Positions 1 to 10,612 of a stretch of DNA of 64,000 bases are shown here, one piece after another; the stretch's first letter is position 1, and each line of letters opens with the position of its first letter. Source of the stretch: Arthonia radiata (taxonomy: Eukaryota; Ascomycota; Arthoniomycetes; Arthoniales; Arthoniaceae); contig PSQN01000001.1 in the NCBI GenBank assembly GCA_002989075.1, positions 595,760 through 659,759 on the forward strand, given 5' to 3'. Made by a program: the position numbers and the translations under genes. The notes beneath the pieces were generated by a model. The model did not search any database and had not been told where the DNA came from. It saw nothing but the letters and a program-made list of their open reading frames with translations.

Positions 1-833
1 TCGAGGTTCAACTCCGCCTCCCAATGCTGACGCATGGCTTCTGTGAAACCTCGCCCCGAAGCTTGTCCGGCTCTGCGCATGTTGGCGATTTCCGCGCCAC
101 TTTTGAATGTTCGCAATTGATTCACATATGGGCGCAAAGGCCTCGGATTGCCGGTGTCAAGAATCTCCCGGAAGCGCTGCCACTTAGAATTATTTGAACC
201 GAACACTATTCGTGAAAAGGTAGATCGCTGTTGGGCCTGGGTAGGGATGTCTGTGAGGATGTGCGATGCACTGGCAACGATGTCTGAGAGAGGCTTGTTC
301 ACGAGATTGATGTCGCCGGCCTCGTCCGCGTTGAAGACATCTTGTGCAGCCTGTGTGCCTGATCTTGATCCTTCCCACACCTCTTTCGTAGGATCTTTCG
401 GCCTCACGTAGAGATGAAACGTGTGGTCATTGCCCGAAGTGCCTTTCTCGATGACAGCGACTGCATCAGGCTCGTTGAAACCGGTCAAATAGAAGAAGGA
501 GGGCTCTTGGTGAAATTTGTAAAAGACGGCACCTGAGCGCGTCTTGATGTCAGAAGCTGCGAGAATGGCTACGCTGCCTGCAGGCATTGCCTGGGCGAGC
601 TTCGCGCGCCTTTCGGCATACTCGAGCGCGGTGATACCAGGAGTCAGTTCACCGAGCTTTAGCAGATGTGGGTGTGTTTCGTGGAGAGGCTGGCCGAAAT
701 GTAGATCGGCCGCAGATACATATGATCGCCTGCATGGGCGGATCGTAATGTCACCGTGCAGAGCGTGAGAACGCCATGCCGGCCGTACGGCTCTCACTAT
801 ACGACTTGCAGCATGCAAGATCGACGAGTGCAT
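1..833 (-). CDS. ICP55: Icp55-like mitochondrial Xaa-Pro aminopeptidase, 5' part
   Basis: The first 277 codons run unbroken off the left edge. Seen: an Arg-rich amphipathic leader (about residues 1-40, start MHSSILHAAS) followed by an aminopeptidase P N-terminal domain, with FYLTGFNEPDAVAVIEKG, the HLYVRP segment and an RTFKSGAEIANMRRAGQASG helix. These are typical of Icp55/XPNPEP3. Known for the family: Icp55 removes one residue from mitochondrial precursors after MPP cleavage, in the matrix. The metal-binding catalytic domain would lie outside the window. The start at 833 is the first ATG in frame and gives the presequence. The gene is divergent from the sirtuin. Identity is secure; activity cannot be judged from this part. 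Confidence 0.88.
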   Translation of the reverse strand, partial: MHSSILHAASRIVRAVRPAWRSHALHGDITIRPCRRSYVSAADLHFGQPLHETHPHLLKLGELTPGITALEYAERRAKLAQAMPAGSVAILAASDIKTRSGAVFYKFHQEPSFFYLTGFNEPDAVAVIEKGTSGNDHTFHLYVRPKDPTKEVWEGSRSGTQAAQDVFNADEAGDINLVNKPLSDIVASASHILTDIPTQAQQRSTFSRIVFGSNNSKWQRFREILDTGNPRPLRPYVNQLRTFKSGAEIANMRRAGQASGRGFTEAMRQHWEAELNL

Positions 834-1191
834 AGATGAATGCAAACTCCATGAATGCAAGAAGAGATGAAGAGACGCTGTTGGACTTTGCTTCGCGCGT
901 CGAATTCTCGGAGCAATTGATGACTGCGCGAGTCATATCCCTATCGATAATCACCACCACCAACTGAAGCTGTCTTGTCGTGCTTACATTGGTCGCACGA
1001 GGCAAAATCCATAGAGGGCAACAAAGGATGCCAACATCCAACCCTGGTGCGCTCGCAACCACTTCTCTGCACAGTGATCCATGCGCTATAGCGCTTTCCG
1101 TAACCCATTTTCCAGCATTTCCATGGTAGTCTCGAAAGACTTGAAGCGTGAGTTGCGCGCGAAAGCTGCTGAAGTAAACCGTCGCTACACC
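834..1191. other. Divergent intergenic region
   Basis: Shared upstream region of the Icp55 and sirtuin genes. In-frame ATG 1081 lies inside it and could extend the sirtuin by 37 residues. No clear TATA box or binding site was recognised. Confidence 0.5.
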
Positions 1192-2163
1192 ATGGCGGCC
1201 CCAGCTCCAACGACGGAGACTCACGTCACGGCAGAAGATAAAGCTTCGTTCAGAAAGCATTTGGCTTCCTCTAAACGCGTGCTCGCCCTGTGTGGTGCAG
1301 GTCTGAGTGCAGCTTCTGGCCTTCCTACGTTCAGAGGCGCGGGTGGTCTGTGGCGCAACAATGATGCTACCCAGTTGGCAACACCGGAAGCATTTGAGAC
1401 CGACCCCGGCCTTGTGTGGCAATTTTATGGCTACCGTCGTCACATGGCGCTGCAGGCCAACCCAAACCCCGCGCACTACGCCTTGGCCGAGCTCACAGGC
1501 AAGAAGGACTTCTTGACCATATCACAGAATGTCGACGGTCTATCTCCACGCGCGAATCATCCTCGAGACCAGCTTGAACTTCTCCACGGCTCGCTCTTCG
1601 ACATCAAGTGCACAGGTTTTGACTGCGACTACATCGAGAAGGACAACTTCAAGGACCCCTTGGTGCCCGCTTTGGAGATACCCAAAGATCCTAACGACCC
1701 TAGCAAAGATATGGACATTTCTCAAGTTGCCTCACCACTTCGCAAGATACGACCGGACGAGCTTCCACAGTGTCCAAAGTGTCGTAAAGGTCTTCTACGC
1801 CCTGGCGTGGTCTGGTTTGGGGAGTCTCTGCCTGTCGATACCATAGATAGGGTAGATGCATGGATAAACCAGCCCGACAAGATCGACCTGCTTATGGTCA
1901 TAGGGACGTAAGTATCGACAGTCTAAAAGATTGAGATTTCTGTGGCAAGATGCTGACAACTTCCGAACAGCTCGGCCATTGTCTGGCCTGCGGCCGGATA
2001 CATCCAGAAGGCCCGCGCGAAAGGCGCTAGAGTCGCTGTCATCAACATGGAGCGTCCTGGGGAGGTTGCCAGCAAGCTTCGGAAGGGTGACTGGTTCTTC
2101 GGTGGTGACGCCGGTGCAATACTTCCTGAGATACTCGGCGCTGAGTCGACTACCCATCTGTGA
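1192..2163 (+). CDS. SIRT5-like class III sirtuin (NAD-dependent protein deacylase)
   Basis: Exons 1192-1907 and 1971-2163 (63-nt intron) encode 302 aa. Seen: GAGLSAASGLPTFRG NAD-binding motif (from residue 35), QNVD (112-115), catalytic His132 in LHGS, one zinc Cys pair at 140/145 and a CPKC pair further on. FYGYR holds Tyr79 and Arg82, matching the Tyr-x-x-Arg that in SIRT5 binds succinyl or malonyl groups, so desuccinylase-type activity is inferred. The ATG at 1192 has an excellent context (CACCATGGCG). ATG 1081 is in frame and adds a basic, Ser-rich 37 residues that could be a mitochondrial leader, as expected of SIRT5, so the start is unsettled. Family identity is secure. Confidence 0.92.
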
Positions 2164-2219
2164 ACGCATTGGAGATGTGCTCTGATCGCTTCCAATGGCA
2201 CTGATTGAAAATATCACGG

Positions 2220-2800
2220 CTACCAGCCGTCGATGTTGATGGGTGTCGACCCAAGTTCGGTTCGAACATAGTCAGCCATGGCTCGTGCCTTCAGAATGTG
2301 TATACTGAGCACAGATCTTTCGAACGAGTCACTGTCGGCGGCGTCGAATAGGTCTTGCTCAAGCAGTGAAGCTGGAGGCACTTCATGATGTTCGAACGCT
2401 GATGCTTCGATCCGAGGTTCGGGGCCTGTCTCACCCACCAGAACTATGAAAAGATCCGGCTGAATGCATCGCACAATCATATCATGGTCAGAGCCTGGAA
2501 TAGCAAATGACTGAATGCCCTGTCCATCGATCTGCACCTGCACTATTCCTTGTGGCTTGCTCGAAGGTTGGCTTGCAAGCTCTTTAAGTGCCATAGATGC
2601 TAGTGCGGCCTGATCGCGGAGCTGCTTAATGTCGGCTGGGGTAGAATAGGCTACGAGGGTGCCTTTGCGTGACATTGCACTGCAGCAGTCAGCGATCAAC
2701 AAGACGTGGCTGTCCTCTGTTGTGCGCACAATATGCTTGGGCAAAACTCTCGGTGAACATTTTGCGTCAAAAGCTCGCTGAGATTGCGCGCATTGAGCAT
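2220..2800 (-). CDS. Roadblock/LC7 protein, LAMTOR2-like
   Basis: Exons 2800-2730 and 2679-2220, joined across a 50-nt intron (GTGCGC...CTGCAG with a CTGAC branch), encode 176 aa. Joining gives MLNARNLSELL at the start and RKGTLVAYS about 27 residues on, the spacing of LAMTOR2 (MLRPKALTQVL..., GSLLAYS). The end LKARAMADYVRTEL matches the last helix of that family. Known: LAMTOR2 forms a Roadblock dimer in the Ragulator complex that tethers Rag GTPases at the lysosome/vacuole for TORC1 signalling. The protein is about 50 residues longer than human LAMTOR2, with insertions before and after the third strand. An unspliced reading starting at 2744 loses the first helix, so I prefer the spliced model. 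Role inferred from family only. Confidence 0.75.
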
Positions 2801-3023
2801 TATCGAATATTCATTGAGCGTAAAACCAGTAGCACACTCTTTGCAAGCGTCAGTCAGCTTCCTCTGTCCGTGCCGGTCCGGTCAACAGTGTGGCTGTTTG
2901 ATGTAGTTGCTCTCAGATGGAAGGTTTTGATGTGGGGCTTCCTTCGACGGCGGTTACGGTACCTTGCAGCTGTGATGTCATTCATTGGTCGAAGGAGAGG
3001 GGCGTCATGTCCTTGAAGAGAAC

Positions 3024-3030
3024 TATATAT
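3024..3030 (+). promoter_or_regulatory. TATA-box-like site before glyoxalase I
   Basis: TATATAT lies 24 bp before the in-frame ATG at 3048 and about 170 bp before the ATG at 3198. If it directs transcription some 30 bp downstream, mRNA would start at or after 3048 and favour 3198 as main start. Confidence 0.35.
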
Positions 3031-3197
3031 CGAGCGTGAAAACGGCAATGAAAGCTTTGTCAACTTTTCAAAGATTCTATACCGCGTTTTCTTACAGGAC
3101 ACACAGATTGGCGACACAGTCACTCCCCTTTAATACCACATCCAGATTAGCTCAAGCACATTCACATCACCAGAACTTCACACATCGATTCGCAACG

Positions 3198-4257
3198 ATG
3201 GCGACCGACACATCGAAATACAAGTTCAATCACTCCATGATCCGCGTCAAGGACCCTCAGGCCTCGATCAAGTTCTACGAGTTCCTGGGCATGACCGTCA
3301 TCAACAAGCTGTCCAACCCCGACAACAAATTCGACTTGTATTTTCTCGCGTATGACGGGCCTGGTGCCGTCTCCAAGGGCAAACACTGGACGGACAGAGA
3401 AGGCATCGTCGAGCTGACGCACAATTACGGCAGCGAGAAGGACCCCAATTTCAAGATAGCGAATGGAAATTCCGACCCAGGTCGGGGTTTCGGTCATCTT
3501 TGCGTATCAACGGACAACATTCAAGCAGCCTGCCAGAGACTCGAAGATGCAGGGTATAAGTTTCAGAAGAAATTGAGCGACGGCCGCATGCGCTCCATTG
3601 CCTTTGTGCTCGACCCAGATGGTTACTGGGTGGAGATCATCGCACGGAATCCAGTTGATAAGACCGAGGGCGTCAAGGAGACTGATGCTAATACTTACCG
3701 CATGAATCACACCATGATTCGTGTGAAGGACGCTGATAAGACCGTCAAGTTCTATCACGACAACTTTGGCATGAAGCTAAAGCGCGTGTCTGAAAACAAG
3801 GAGGCTGGGTTCAATCTCTACTTCCTTGGGTAGGCCAAGTCCCTCAATGATGGTAGGTATCAACTACTGATGATGTGCAGATATGGTGCTGGAGCCGACG
3901 AGTCCAGCTCCAATGGCACCAATCCTCAGGTTACGCAGGAAGGTCTTCTCGAGCTGACTTGGAACTACGGCACTGAGAAAGACCCGAACTTCAAGTACCA
4001 CGATGGCAACAGCGATCCGCAAGGGTTTGGCCACATCTGCGTGGTTGTCGATGATGTGGATGCAGCATGCGACAGGTTGGAGAAGAATGGCGTCAAGTTT
4101 GCAAAGAAATTGAAAGAGGGCAGCATGCACAATCTGGCTTTTGCCCTTGGTATGTATGGCCTGTATGCCCTGATGGTTGTCAGCTAACGTCTCATCAGAT
4201 CCGGATGGTTATCGCATCGAAGTAATCCAGAACGAGACTTTGAAGTCGCGCATGTAG
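3198..4257 (+). CDS. GLO1: Glyoxalase I (lactoylglutathione lyase), two-domain
   Basis: Exons 3198-3829, 3881-4149 and 4199-4257 (introns 51 and 49 nt) encode 319 aa. It isomerises the methylglyoxal-glutathione hemithioacetal to S-lactoylglutathione. Two glyoxalase folds lie in tandem, each with a MIRVKD strand, an E-L-T-x-N-Y-G block, GFGH and a terminal DPDGY-x-(V/I)-E-(I/V)-I metal strand, as in yeast and other fungal monomeric enzymes. The start MATDTSKYKF is typical of fungal Glo1. The frame stays open upstream to ATG 3048, which would add 50 residues rich in Arg, Ser, Thr and His with no acidic residue, a possible mitochondrial leader. Both starts may be used. Very sure of the function. 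Confidence 0.95.
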
Positions 4258-4633
4258 GGAACTGGCATCCTGATCGCTATGTGAATCTCAGCGTCGATGA
4301 TGCACAGTAGGGACACACGCAGCGTTTTCGAGTGCTAGAAGACACTTTACGCGTCCTCCGACGCGAAATAGGCACGCTACTTGTAATAGAGTTCGAGATC
4401 GCGGGGTACCTGACGCCAGTGAGATCATTTCGGCCCCAAGAGATCGTGCAAATCCAGCTCCATCGACCTGGTCTCGTCCCTTGTATATTCAATCCCATTC
4501 CTATCCTGTCTACGTGTAGCCTTTTCCTTGTTTGATGCTCAAGAAACCGATATCAATTGCTTATCTTGTAAAACATCTTTCATATAGGCGCGTTTGCATA
4601 TCTGTAAAGCATTTCAGCATCGAAGCCACTACC

Positions 4634-6397
4634 ATGTCGAAGCACGAGCGTAGCTCCAGCCAGGATGATGCCCTTCGCCATCCATCTACAAAGCGCGCGA
4701 AGGAGATCGACGCTGATACGCCCATGGAGCAGCTGTCCGCGGCCTTGAAGAAAACCAAAGGCTCACACAAACCGCGCAATGTCCTCCATTGGTTCCGATC
4801 TAAAGACTTGCGCATGCAGGACAACAAGGGTCTATCTGCTGCGTCAAAAAAGGCCAAAGAGGGTGATGGTCATTTGATTACCATGTATCTTTTCTCGCCC
4901 AAAGATATGGACTGGGTAAGCTTCCGATGGACAAATTAGACTGCCTTGTGAACGAGCGTACTGATCAAGCTCAATTAGCACGGCACATCTCCCGCGCGCT
5001 CTGACCTGATCCTCCAATCCATGCAACTGCTAAAAGATGAGCTCGCTTCACAGCATATTCCACTCGCGTGCATTACCGCTGCAGAGCGCAATGAGAAAGT
5101 CGCCGACGTCCTCGAGTTTGTCAAAGACAACGACATTACCCACGTCTACGCCAACTTCGAATATGAAGTCGACGAGCTCCGCCGCGACCTCAAATTTGCT
5201 CGCAAAGTCGCTGAGCAGAAGGACCTATCATTTGAAGCATTTCACGATCAGACTGTGATGGAGCCCGGTGTCATCACGACTGGCAGTGGAGGACCTCATA
5301 AAGTCTTCACGCCTTATCACAAGCTCTGGCTGTCCGAGGTCTCCTCGAACCCGGATCTCATCAAGACAGTCGATGTACCCGCTGCTAACGACAAATCTGC
5401 CAGTAAGGACTTAAAGAGCCTTTTTGATATGAGGGTCCCGGACCTACCTCAAACTAAACAATATGCTTCCGTCGAAGATCAGAAGCGTATCCGAGGCCTC
5501 TGGCCCGCTGGCCATAAAGCCGCCATCGACCGGCTGGATCATTTTCTCAAGAAGAAAGTGGGAACATACGCGGCGCACCGCAGCGAGCCCGCTCTTGACC
5601 CCTCGTCTCGCCTATCAGCGTACTTCTCTTCTGGAGTGCTGTCTGTGCGGGAGGCCCTCTCTGCTGCCGCAAAGCACAATGAGACTGGAGCAGATTTCTC
5701 ACAGAGCGGCGACCCAGGTATCAGCAGCTGGGTGAGAGAGATAGTGTTCCGTGAGTTCTACAGGCAAAGACTTGTCATTACACCCCACACTAGTATGAAT
5801 CTTCCACAGAACCTCAAGTTCGACTTTGTGCACTGGGAAGATGACTACGAAGGGTGGAAGAAGTGGTGTGATGGCACGACAGGTGTTCCGTTTGTGGATG
5901 CGGGCATGCGGCAACTGAAGGAGGAGGCGTATATGCACAATCGGCTGCGGATGAATGTGTCAAGCTATTTGCGGACGAATCTATTGATTGATTATCGTAA
6001 GGGAGAAAGATACTTTGCGGAGATGCTGGTGGACTGGGATTTGGGGAACAATACGCAGGGGTGGTGAGTCCTTTACCTTGATGACCCTCTATGAGCTTGA
6101 GCCATGACCAAACGTGTTGAAGGGCACAGTGACTGACAATGAACTAGGGAGCCATCCTACACTGTCTTCAACCCCGTATCTCAAGCCGAGAAGTGCGACA
6201 AGAACGGCGACTACATCCGCAAGTGGGTGCCCGAGCTGAAAGATGTGCAGGAGAAAGCAATCTTCGCGCCGCATGCGCGCCTGGACAAGAAAGAATTTGA
6301 GAAGCTGGGGTATCCGAGGCCGCATGTCGACTTTACTGAGAGCAAGGACCGCGCCATCTCAAGGTATAAACAGGGCTTGGCTGATGCGGACCCTTGA
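4634..6397 (+). CDS. PHR1: CPD photolyase (class I)
   Basis: Exons 4634-4915, 4979-6063 and 6148-6397 (introns 63 and 84 nt) encode 538 aa. It repairs cyclobutane pyrimidine dimers with blue light and FAD. Seen: a Lys/Arg-rich N-terminus (STKRAKE, possible nuclear signal), photolyase alpha/beta domain starting NVLHWFRSKDLRMQDN, linker, then the FAD-binding helical domain with PGISSWVREIVFREFYR, VPFVDAGMRQL, HNRLRMNVSSYL, and NNTQGWEPSYTVFNP across the last intron. The start at 4634 has ACCATG. ATG 4535 is in frame and adds 33 Lys/Arg/Ser-rich residues, suggesting an alternative mitochondrial form; yeast Phr1 is found in both compartments. Very sure of the family; targeting is inferred. Confidence 0.95.
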
Positions 6398-6964
6398 TGG
6401 AGATTTGTTGATCTGAATACACAAGGCAGCGTCTCTTAGAGTGGTGGTCGGATCGATCTAGCAAGAATGTAGTCACCTGTCGTGCTGAAGGCTCTGTTAG
6501 TAAGCATTGCGCTGCCACCGGTGCCACACCAAAAGTGCCGAAATCTGTAGCGTGACTCGCGTAAAAGGAGACGAAAATGCTTGGCCACATTAGCATCTTG
6601 GCAAATCGGTGCTCTGGCATATAATATGGAGTACATACCTCACATGTTCTCTTGCTTCCACACCTCAGAAAACATTCACACAAATCTCGATGAATTTGTG
6701 AGGCCGCGCGTCGCTAAGTGCACCGTCATGCGCCCTCGGTCGTACGCCCTCGGCATGCATGTGCCGGCCTTGTCCAGGCCTGTCGTAGCCTCTTCCAACC
6801 TTTTCATATGGCCATTGTAGGATAGTAAGACCGCGCAAGACCGCTCTTGCTCTTTTCCTTCAATTGCTAAAAGCTTCTCAAAGCAGAGCGAATTTCGTTG
6901 CACTGCTACTTCCTTGCGGTAGATCTCGCTGACCTCTTCACTCTTTCGCGTCCTCATCGAGGCG
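6398..6964. other. Intergenic, photolyase to PLD gene
   Basis: Holds the photolyase 3' end and upstream region of the next gene, same strand. No gene or clear signal seen. Confidence 0.5.
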
Positions 6965-9109
6965 ATGGCGGAGTCTTCATCCGAGGCAGCGTCGATGCAC
7001 AGAGAAGCAGAGAACGACATGATATCTGACCATGTCTATGAAAAATGCACAAATGCAAGAAGCATCGCAGCATCACTGAAAGCATACCCAAACTTAGAGC
7101 CCGGCGACGCAGCAGATGTCCTCTTCAAGACCCATAACCTCAAGGTGCTCGAGTCGCCCAGACCTAAGCATACCAGAGATGCGACAGATCGCGACCTCGA
7201 GCGTGCGCGACAATGCGGTCGTTTTGACGGCACACAGCCCAGTGAGCTCTTCCTACGCGCGTTCCACGATGTTCTTGGTACGCTTGACAAGGATCCCTTG
7301 GCGAGCTGCTGCTCTCCATCACTGATCGGAACGACCGCCTACAACCCTGTCGCCATCATCGGACCGCTATGGGACATCGTGAGACACATGTCCAACCTCA
7401 TCGTACGCGCCGAGAAGGAAGTTCTGCTGGCGACGAACTACTGGATGGCTTCAGGTGCCAGTCAGATGATCACCGATGCTCTGGTCGAGCTCTCTCGCCG
7501 AGCTGGAGAGCGTGGCCTCAAGATTCCTGTCCGCATCATGTATGATCGCGGTGACGTAAAACAGGTGATGAAGAACCATCAGCTCGTAGATGTAGGCACC
7601 TATTCGGGAGGTACGATCCAGCTTCCAAAGCCAGAAATTGTGCCGAACCTGGACATGAAGGTCGTGAACTTCCATAGGCCGATGTTGGGAACGTTCCATG
7701 CAAAGTTCTTAGTTGTCGACCGAGAGTACGCCATTACTCAGAGTAACAACATCCAGGTATGGTTGCCCCAAGTTGAGGAAAATATGCGCTAAATGCAGCC
7801 TTAGGATAACGATAATGTTGAGATGGCTGCGCAATGGGAAGGCCCAGTTGTCGATAGTCTATGGGAGACTTTCGTTGTGTCTTGGCATGCAGGCATCGCG
7901 CCCTTGAATTGTTTCAACCACAGCGCTGCCAAAAACGTATCAGCGACATTGCAGGAGCGATCTTTCGACGAGCTAATGACTGAAAATGGCGAGTTTCGCT
8001 TACCTGAAGGAGCGGAGCTAGATACGAGCCTTAAGCAGCATGTGGGTGGCGATCCTCATTGGGATCATGATCTTGCGGCAGAGATCCGCAGAGCACACGC
8101 GACGCTCATGCCAAAAGACAACGGTACTGAGCTTGATGCTGTGGCAAAACATTTGAGTAAGCAACCCTCAACAAACTAAATAAAACTTTGCTCATAAACA
8201 GCAGATCAGTCAACCAAGCTCACCGTCGCCGCAACCGCGCCCCCAACCACTGCATCAAAGCGCTTCATGCCCTTCATTCCAGTACCAAGACATGATGCAG
8301 TACCGATAGCCATCGTTTCCCGCAAACCCTTCGGCAGCCCGGCCAACAGCTCTCTCTACGTCCCGCAAAACGAATGCTTCCTCTCCCTCCTGCGCAATGC
8401 AAAGCACGACGTATTCATTCAAACCCCTGACCTCAACGCCTCGCCGCTCTACTCCGCCATCACCGACGCCGTCCGCCGCGGCATCACAGTGACTTACTAC
8501 GTCTGCCTCGGCTACAACGACGCCGGCGAACTCCTTCCAAACCAGAATGGCACGAACGAGATGTTCGCCAACTCGCTCTACCGCGCATTGGACGAGGATC
8601 CTGGACCCGATGGGCGCGAGCAGGCGAAGGAGCGGCTGAGAGTGCACTTCTACGTCGCCAAGGATCAGGTACGGCCTATCTCCAATAAGTTCAAACAGCG
8701 CAGTTGCCATATCAAGCTTATGATCGTGGATGGCCATGTCGCGGTGCAAGGGAGCGGAAACCAGGATACGCAGAGCTGGTGGCACAGTCAGGAAGTCAAT
8801 GTGATGGTGGATAGTGAGGTTGTGTGTCGGGCTTGGCGGGAGGGGTTGGAGCGGAATCAGAACACTGGGGTCGTGCCGTCAGATGTCATGGAGGGCGGCG
8901 GGAGACCGCATATGTTCGATCCGCGAGGAATGCAGGCAGATGGTAGGTCGAGCGAGAAGGCGTATGGACGGGCGGCGGTGGATGGATGTTGGTATGATAG
9001 CGAGGGAAAATTGGCTGACGGGAGTCTCGGCACTGACCCGGGGAGGTTTGCGTGGGCTAAAGGGATGGTGGGGGCTGTGAACAGGATGAGAGGTGTTGGC
9101 GGATTTTAA
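6965..9109 (+). CDS. Phospholipase D-like (two HKD motifs) protein
   Basis: Exons 6965-7756, 7805-8156 and 8202-9109 (introns 48 and 45 nt) encode 683 aa. Two PLD catalytic motifs are present: HAKFLVVD from His245 and HIKLMIVDG from His551, the second followed by GSGNQD-x-QSWWHSQE as in PLDc_2 proteins such as cardiolipin synthases. No signal peptide, PX/PH or C2 domain was seen, so it is not a classical fungal PLD1; substrate is unknown (phospholipid or other phosphodiester). The second intron ends in CAGCAG, so two acceptors three bases apart can be used without a frame change. The last 150 residues are rich in Gly and Arg. Related single-copy proteins are common in ascomycetes but uncharacterised as far as I know. 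Confidence 0.85.
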
Positions 9110-9622
9110 GGGCACGATCGACGCAGCAACGTGGGCGCAAACTGTCAGCGAGGTTTCAGGGCACATATCCGCTTCTCACGCGGACCTGCTCTGGAGTGTA
9201 CAACGGTGTCAAACAGATTTCTGGAAAATCGATCGACAAGCCTTCTCCGCCTCCGGACATTTCGAGCTCAAAGTTGTGCCCAAGCGAAGCCCCCAAAAGC
9301 GCTGGCCGACGATACAATTCTGGGGCAAAAGGACCCGTAATGAACCGGCGCTTCATCGCACGCTAACCCTCTTGACCATGCTCTTCTACGAGCCGCTCCT
9401 TCGATCTTTTCTTCTTCAACGTCCCCTCTTTCTTTCTGCGGTCCTTCAGCTCGTATCACCAGGGTCTCGGACACACCAAGTACTCTCCCAGTGTGTCGTG
9501 CTGCTCAATAAGCTTCACAGCTGCAATTTCTCCATCCATCATCCGCCACGACTCGTCGATTCCTTCCAGACCGTCTGAACAGGTACTCACTATCACGCTC
9601 ATGCACATACTCACAGCGACAG
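9110..9622. other. Convergent intergenic region
   Basis: Lies between the 3' ends of the PLD-like gene and the first Met-Cys family gene. Pyrimidine-rich around 9370-9440. No gene supported. Confidence 0.5.
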
Positions 9623-10612
9623 CTACAGATGGCCATCCCGTTCAAGCGCAGATCTGTCCACCACGATCTCGAGTCCCTCAGTACGGTATATCGCCACAAG
9701 ATCGTCCCTCTCCAGCGCGCGCCGAACAATCTCTGAGCCCTCAGTCCTCCGCTGCTTATACGGCTTGCCCGCGTTCTTCTGCGAGTCCCACCAGATCACC
9801 GGCGTAAACCCATGCGCTTTGCTCTCCTTCTCGGCGAACTTTTGGAATTTCCAAAGTTCGTGTCTGACTTTGCTCGGATTCGTCCCGCTGAGATTGGCCA
9901 TCAGCAACGGCGTGTGGTAGAACCTCTTGTTGGGGTCGTGTTTGGCGTCGTGGATCCAGTCGGTGTTTGTGACCAGCGCGATGGCCTGCTGATGTCTTGT
10001 GTGCGTGCGATAGCCCATGTTGTCGAGGCTGTGGATGAGTTCTTCGCCGGTGTAGTAGTCGGGTTCGTCGCCGCGTTCAGATGATGCGGACGAGGATTGC
10101 TCTTCCTGATGGTAAGCGGCGTGGTTGAAGTTGCGCGATTGTCCTGCAGGCGCCATGTTGATGGTGTTGTGAGGATGGCCAGCCAATGATTGCAGACTTT
10201 CCTGGGACGATCTGTCTGGAGAGTGTTCCTGTTGCTGTTGATGCGCAGGATGTGCAATGTGATATGCAGCTTGGCGGATAGCGCCACCGCTTGATGGACC
10301 CATTGTTACCGTGCTGTGTCCCAGATCAGCACGATACTGGGCTCCGGCGACTCCCTGCGGAGTTTGTTGAGGTTGCACGTGCATCGCGTGGGCGAAGTGT
10401 TGCGCAGCAGGCTGAAAGTACCCCATAGGATAGCCCGATGTAAAGTGGGGCTGTGCACCAGAGGCGTATACAGGTCTCGGGCCAACAGAAGACTCATCAT
10501 CGTCGGATGTTGAGTCTCTCCTTCTGTTGTGATGATCCGAATAGGAACGTTTAGAGTGAGAGCTGCGTGACAGGGACTTTTTGTGCTTACTCGGGGGTGA
10601 TGTGATGCACAT
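9623..10612 (-). CDS. Met-Cys tandem family member 1 (disordered protein)
   Basis: Single exon, 329 aa; function not recognised. Start at 10612 (MCITSPPSKHKKS) is chosen because the three neighbours also start MC-I/Y followed by a basic stretch; the frame is open further upstream without an ATG. Order: basic Ser/His/Arg region (5-50), DDDESS acidic patch, a Tyr/Gln/Ala-rich middle with HQQQQEH, then a more folded C-terminal part (about 200-329) not seen in the other copies, with TGEELIHSLDNMGY and HELWKFQKFAEKE. The end carries an internal near-repeat, RTEG-x-EIV...ALERD twice. Confidence 0.6.
   Translation of the reverse strand: MCITSPPSKHKKSLSRSSHSKRSYSDHHNRRRDSTSDDDESSVGPRPVYASGAQPHFTSGYPMGYFQPAAQHFAHAMHVQPQQTPQGVAGAQYRADLGHSTVTMGPSSGGAIRQAAYHIAHPAHQQQQEHSPDRSSQESLQSLAGHPHNTINMAPAGQSRNFNHAAYHQEEQSSSASSERGDEPDYYTGEELIHSLDNMGYRTHTRHQQAIALVTNTDWIHDAKHDPNKRFYHTPLLMANLSGTNPSKVRHELWKFQKFAEKESKAHGFTPVIWWDSQKNAGKPYKQRRTEGSEIVRRALERDDLVAIYRTEGLEIVVDRSALERDGHL

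Noticed and set aside
751-1476. 241-codon minus ORF opposite the sirtuin
   Set aside because: Overlaps the sirtuin and the Icp55 start, no family match, Cys/Arg/Ser composition of a shadow frame.
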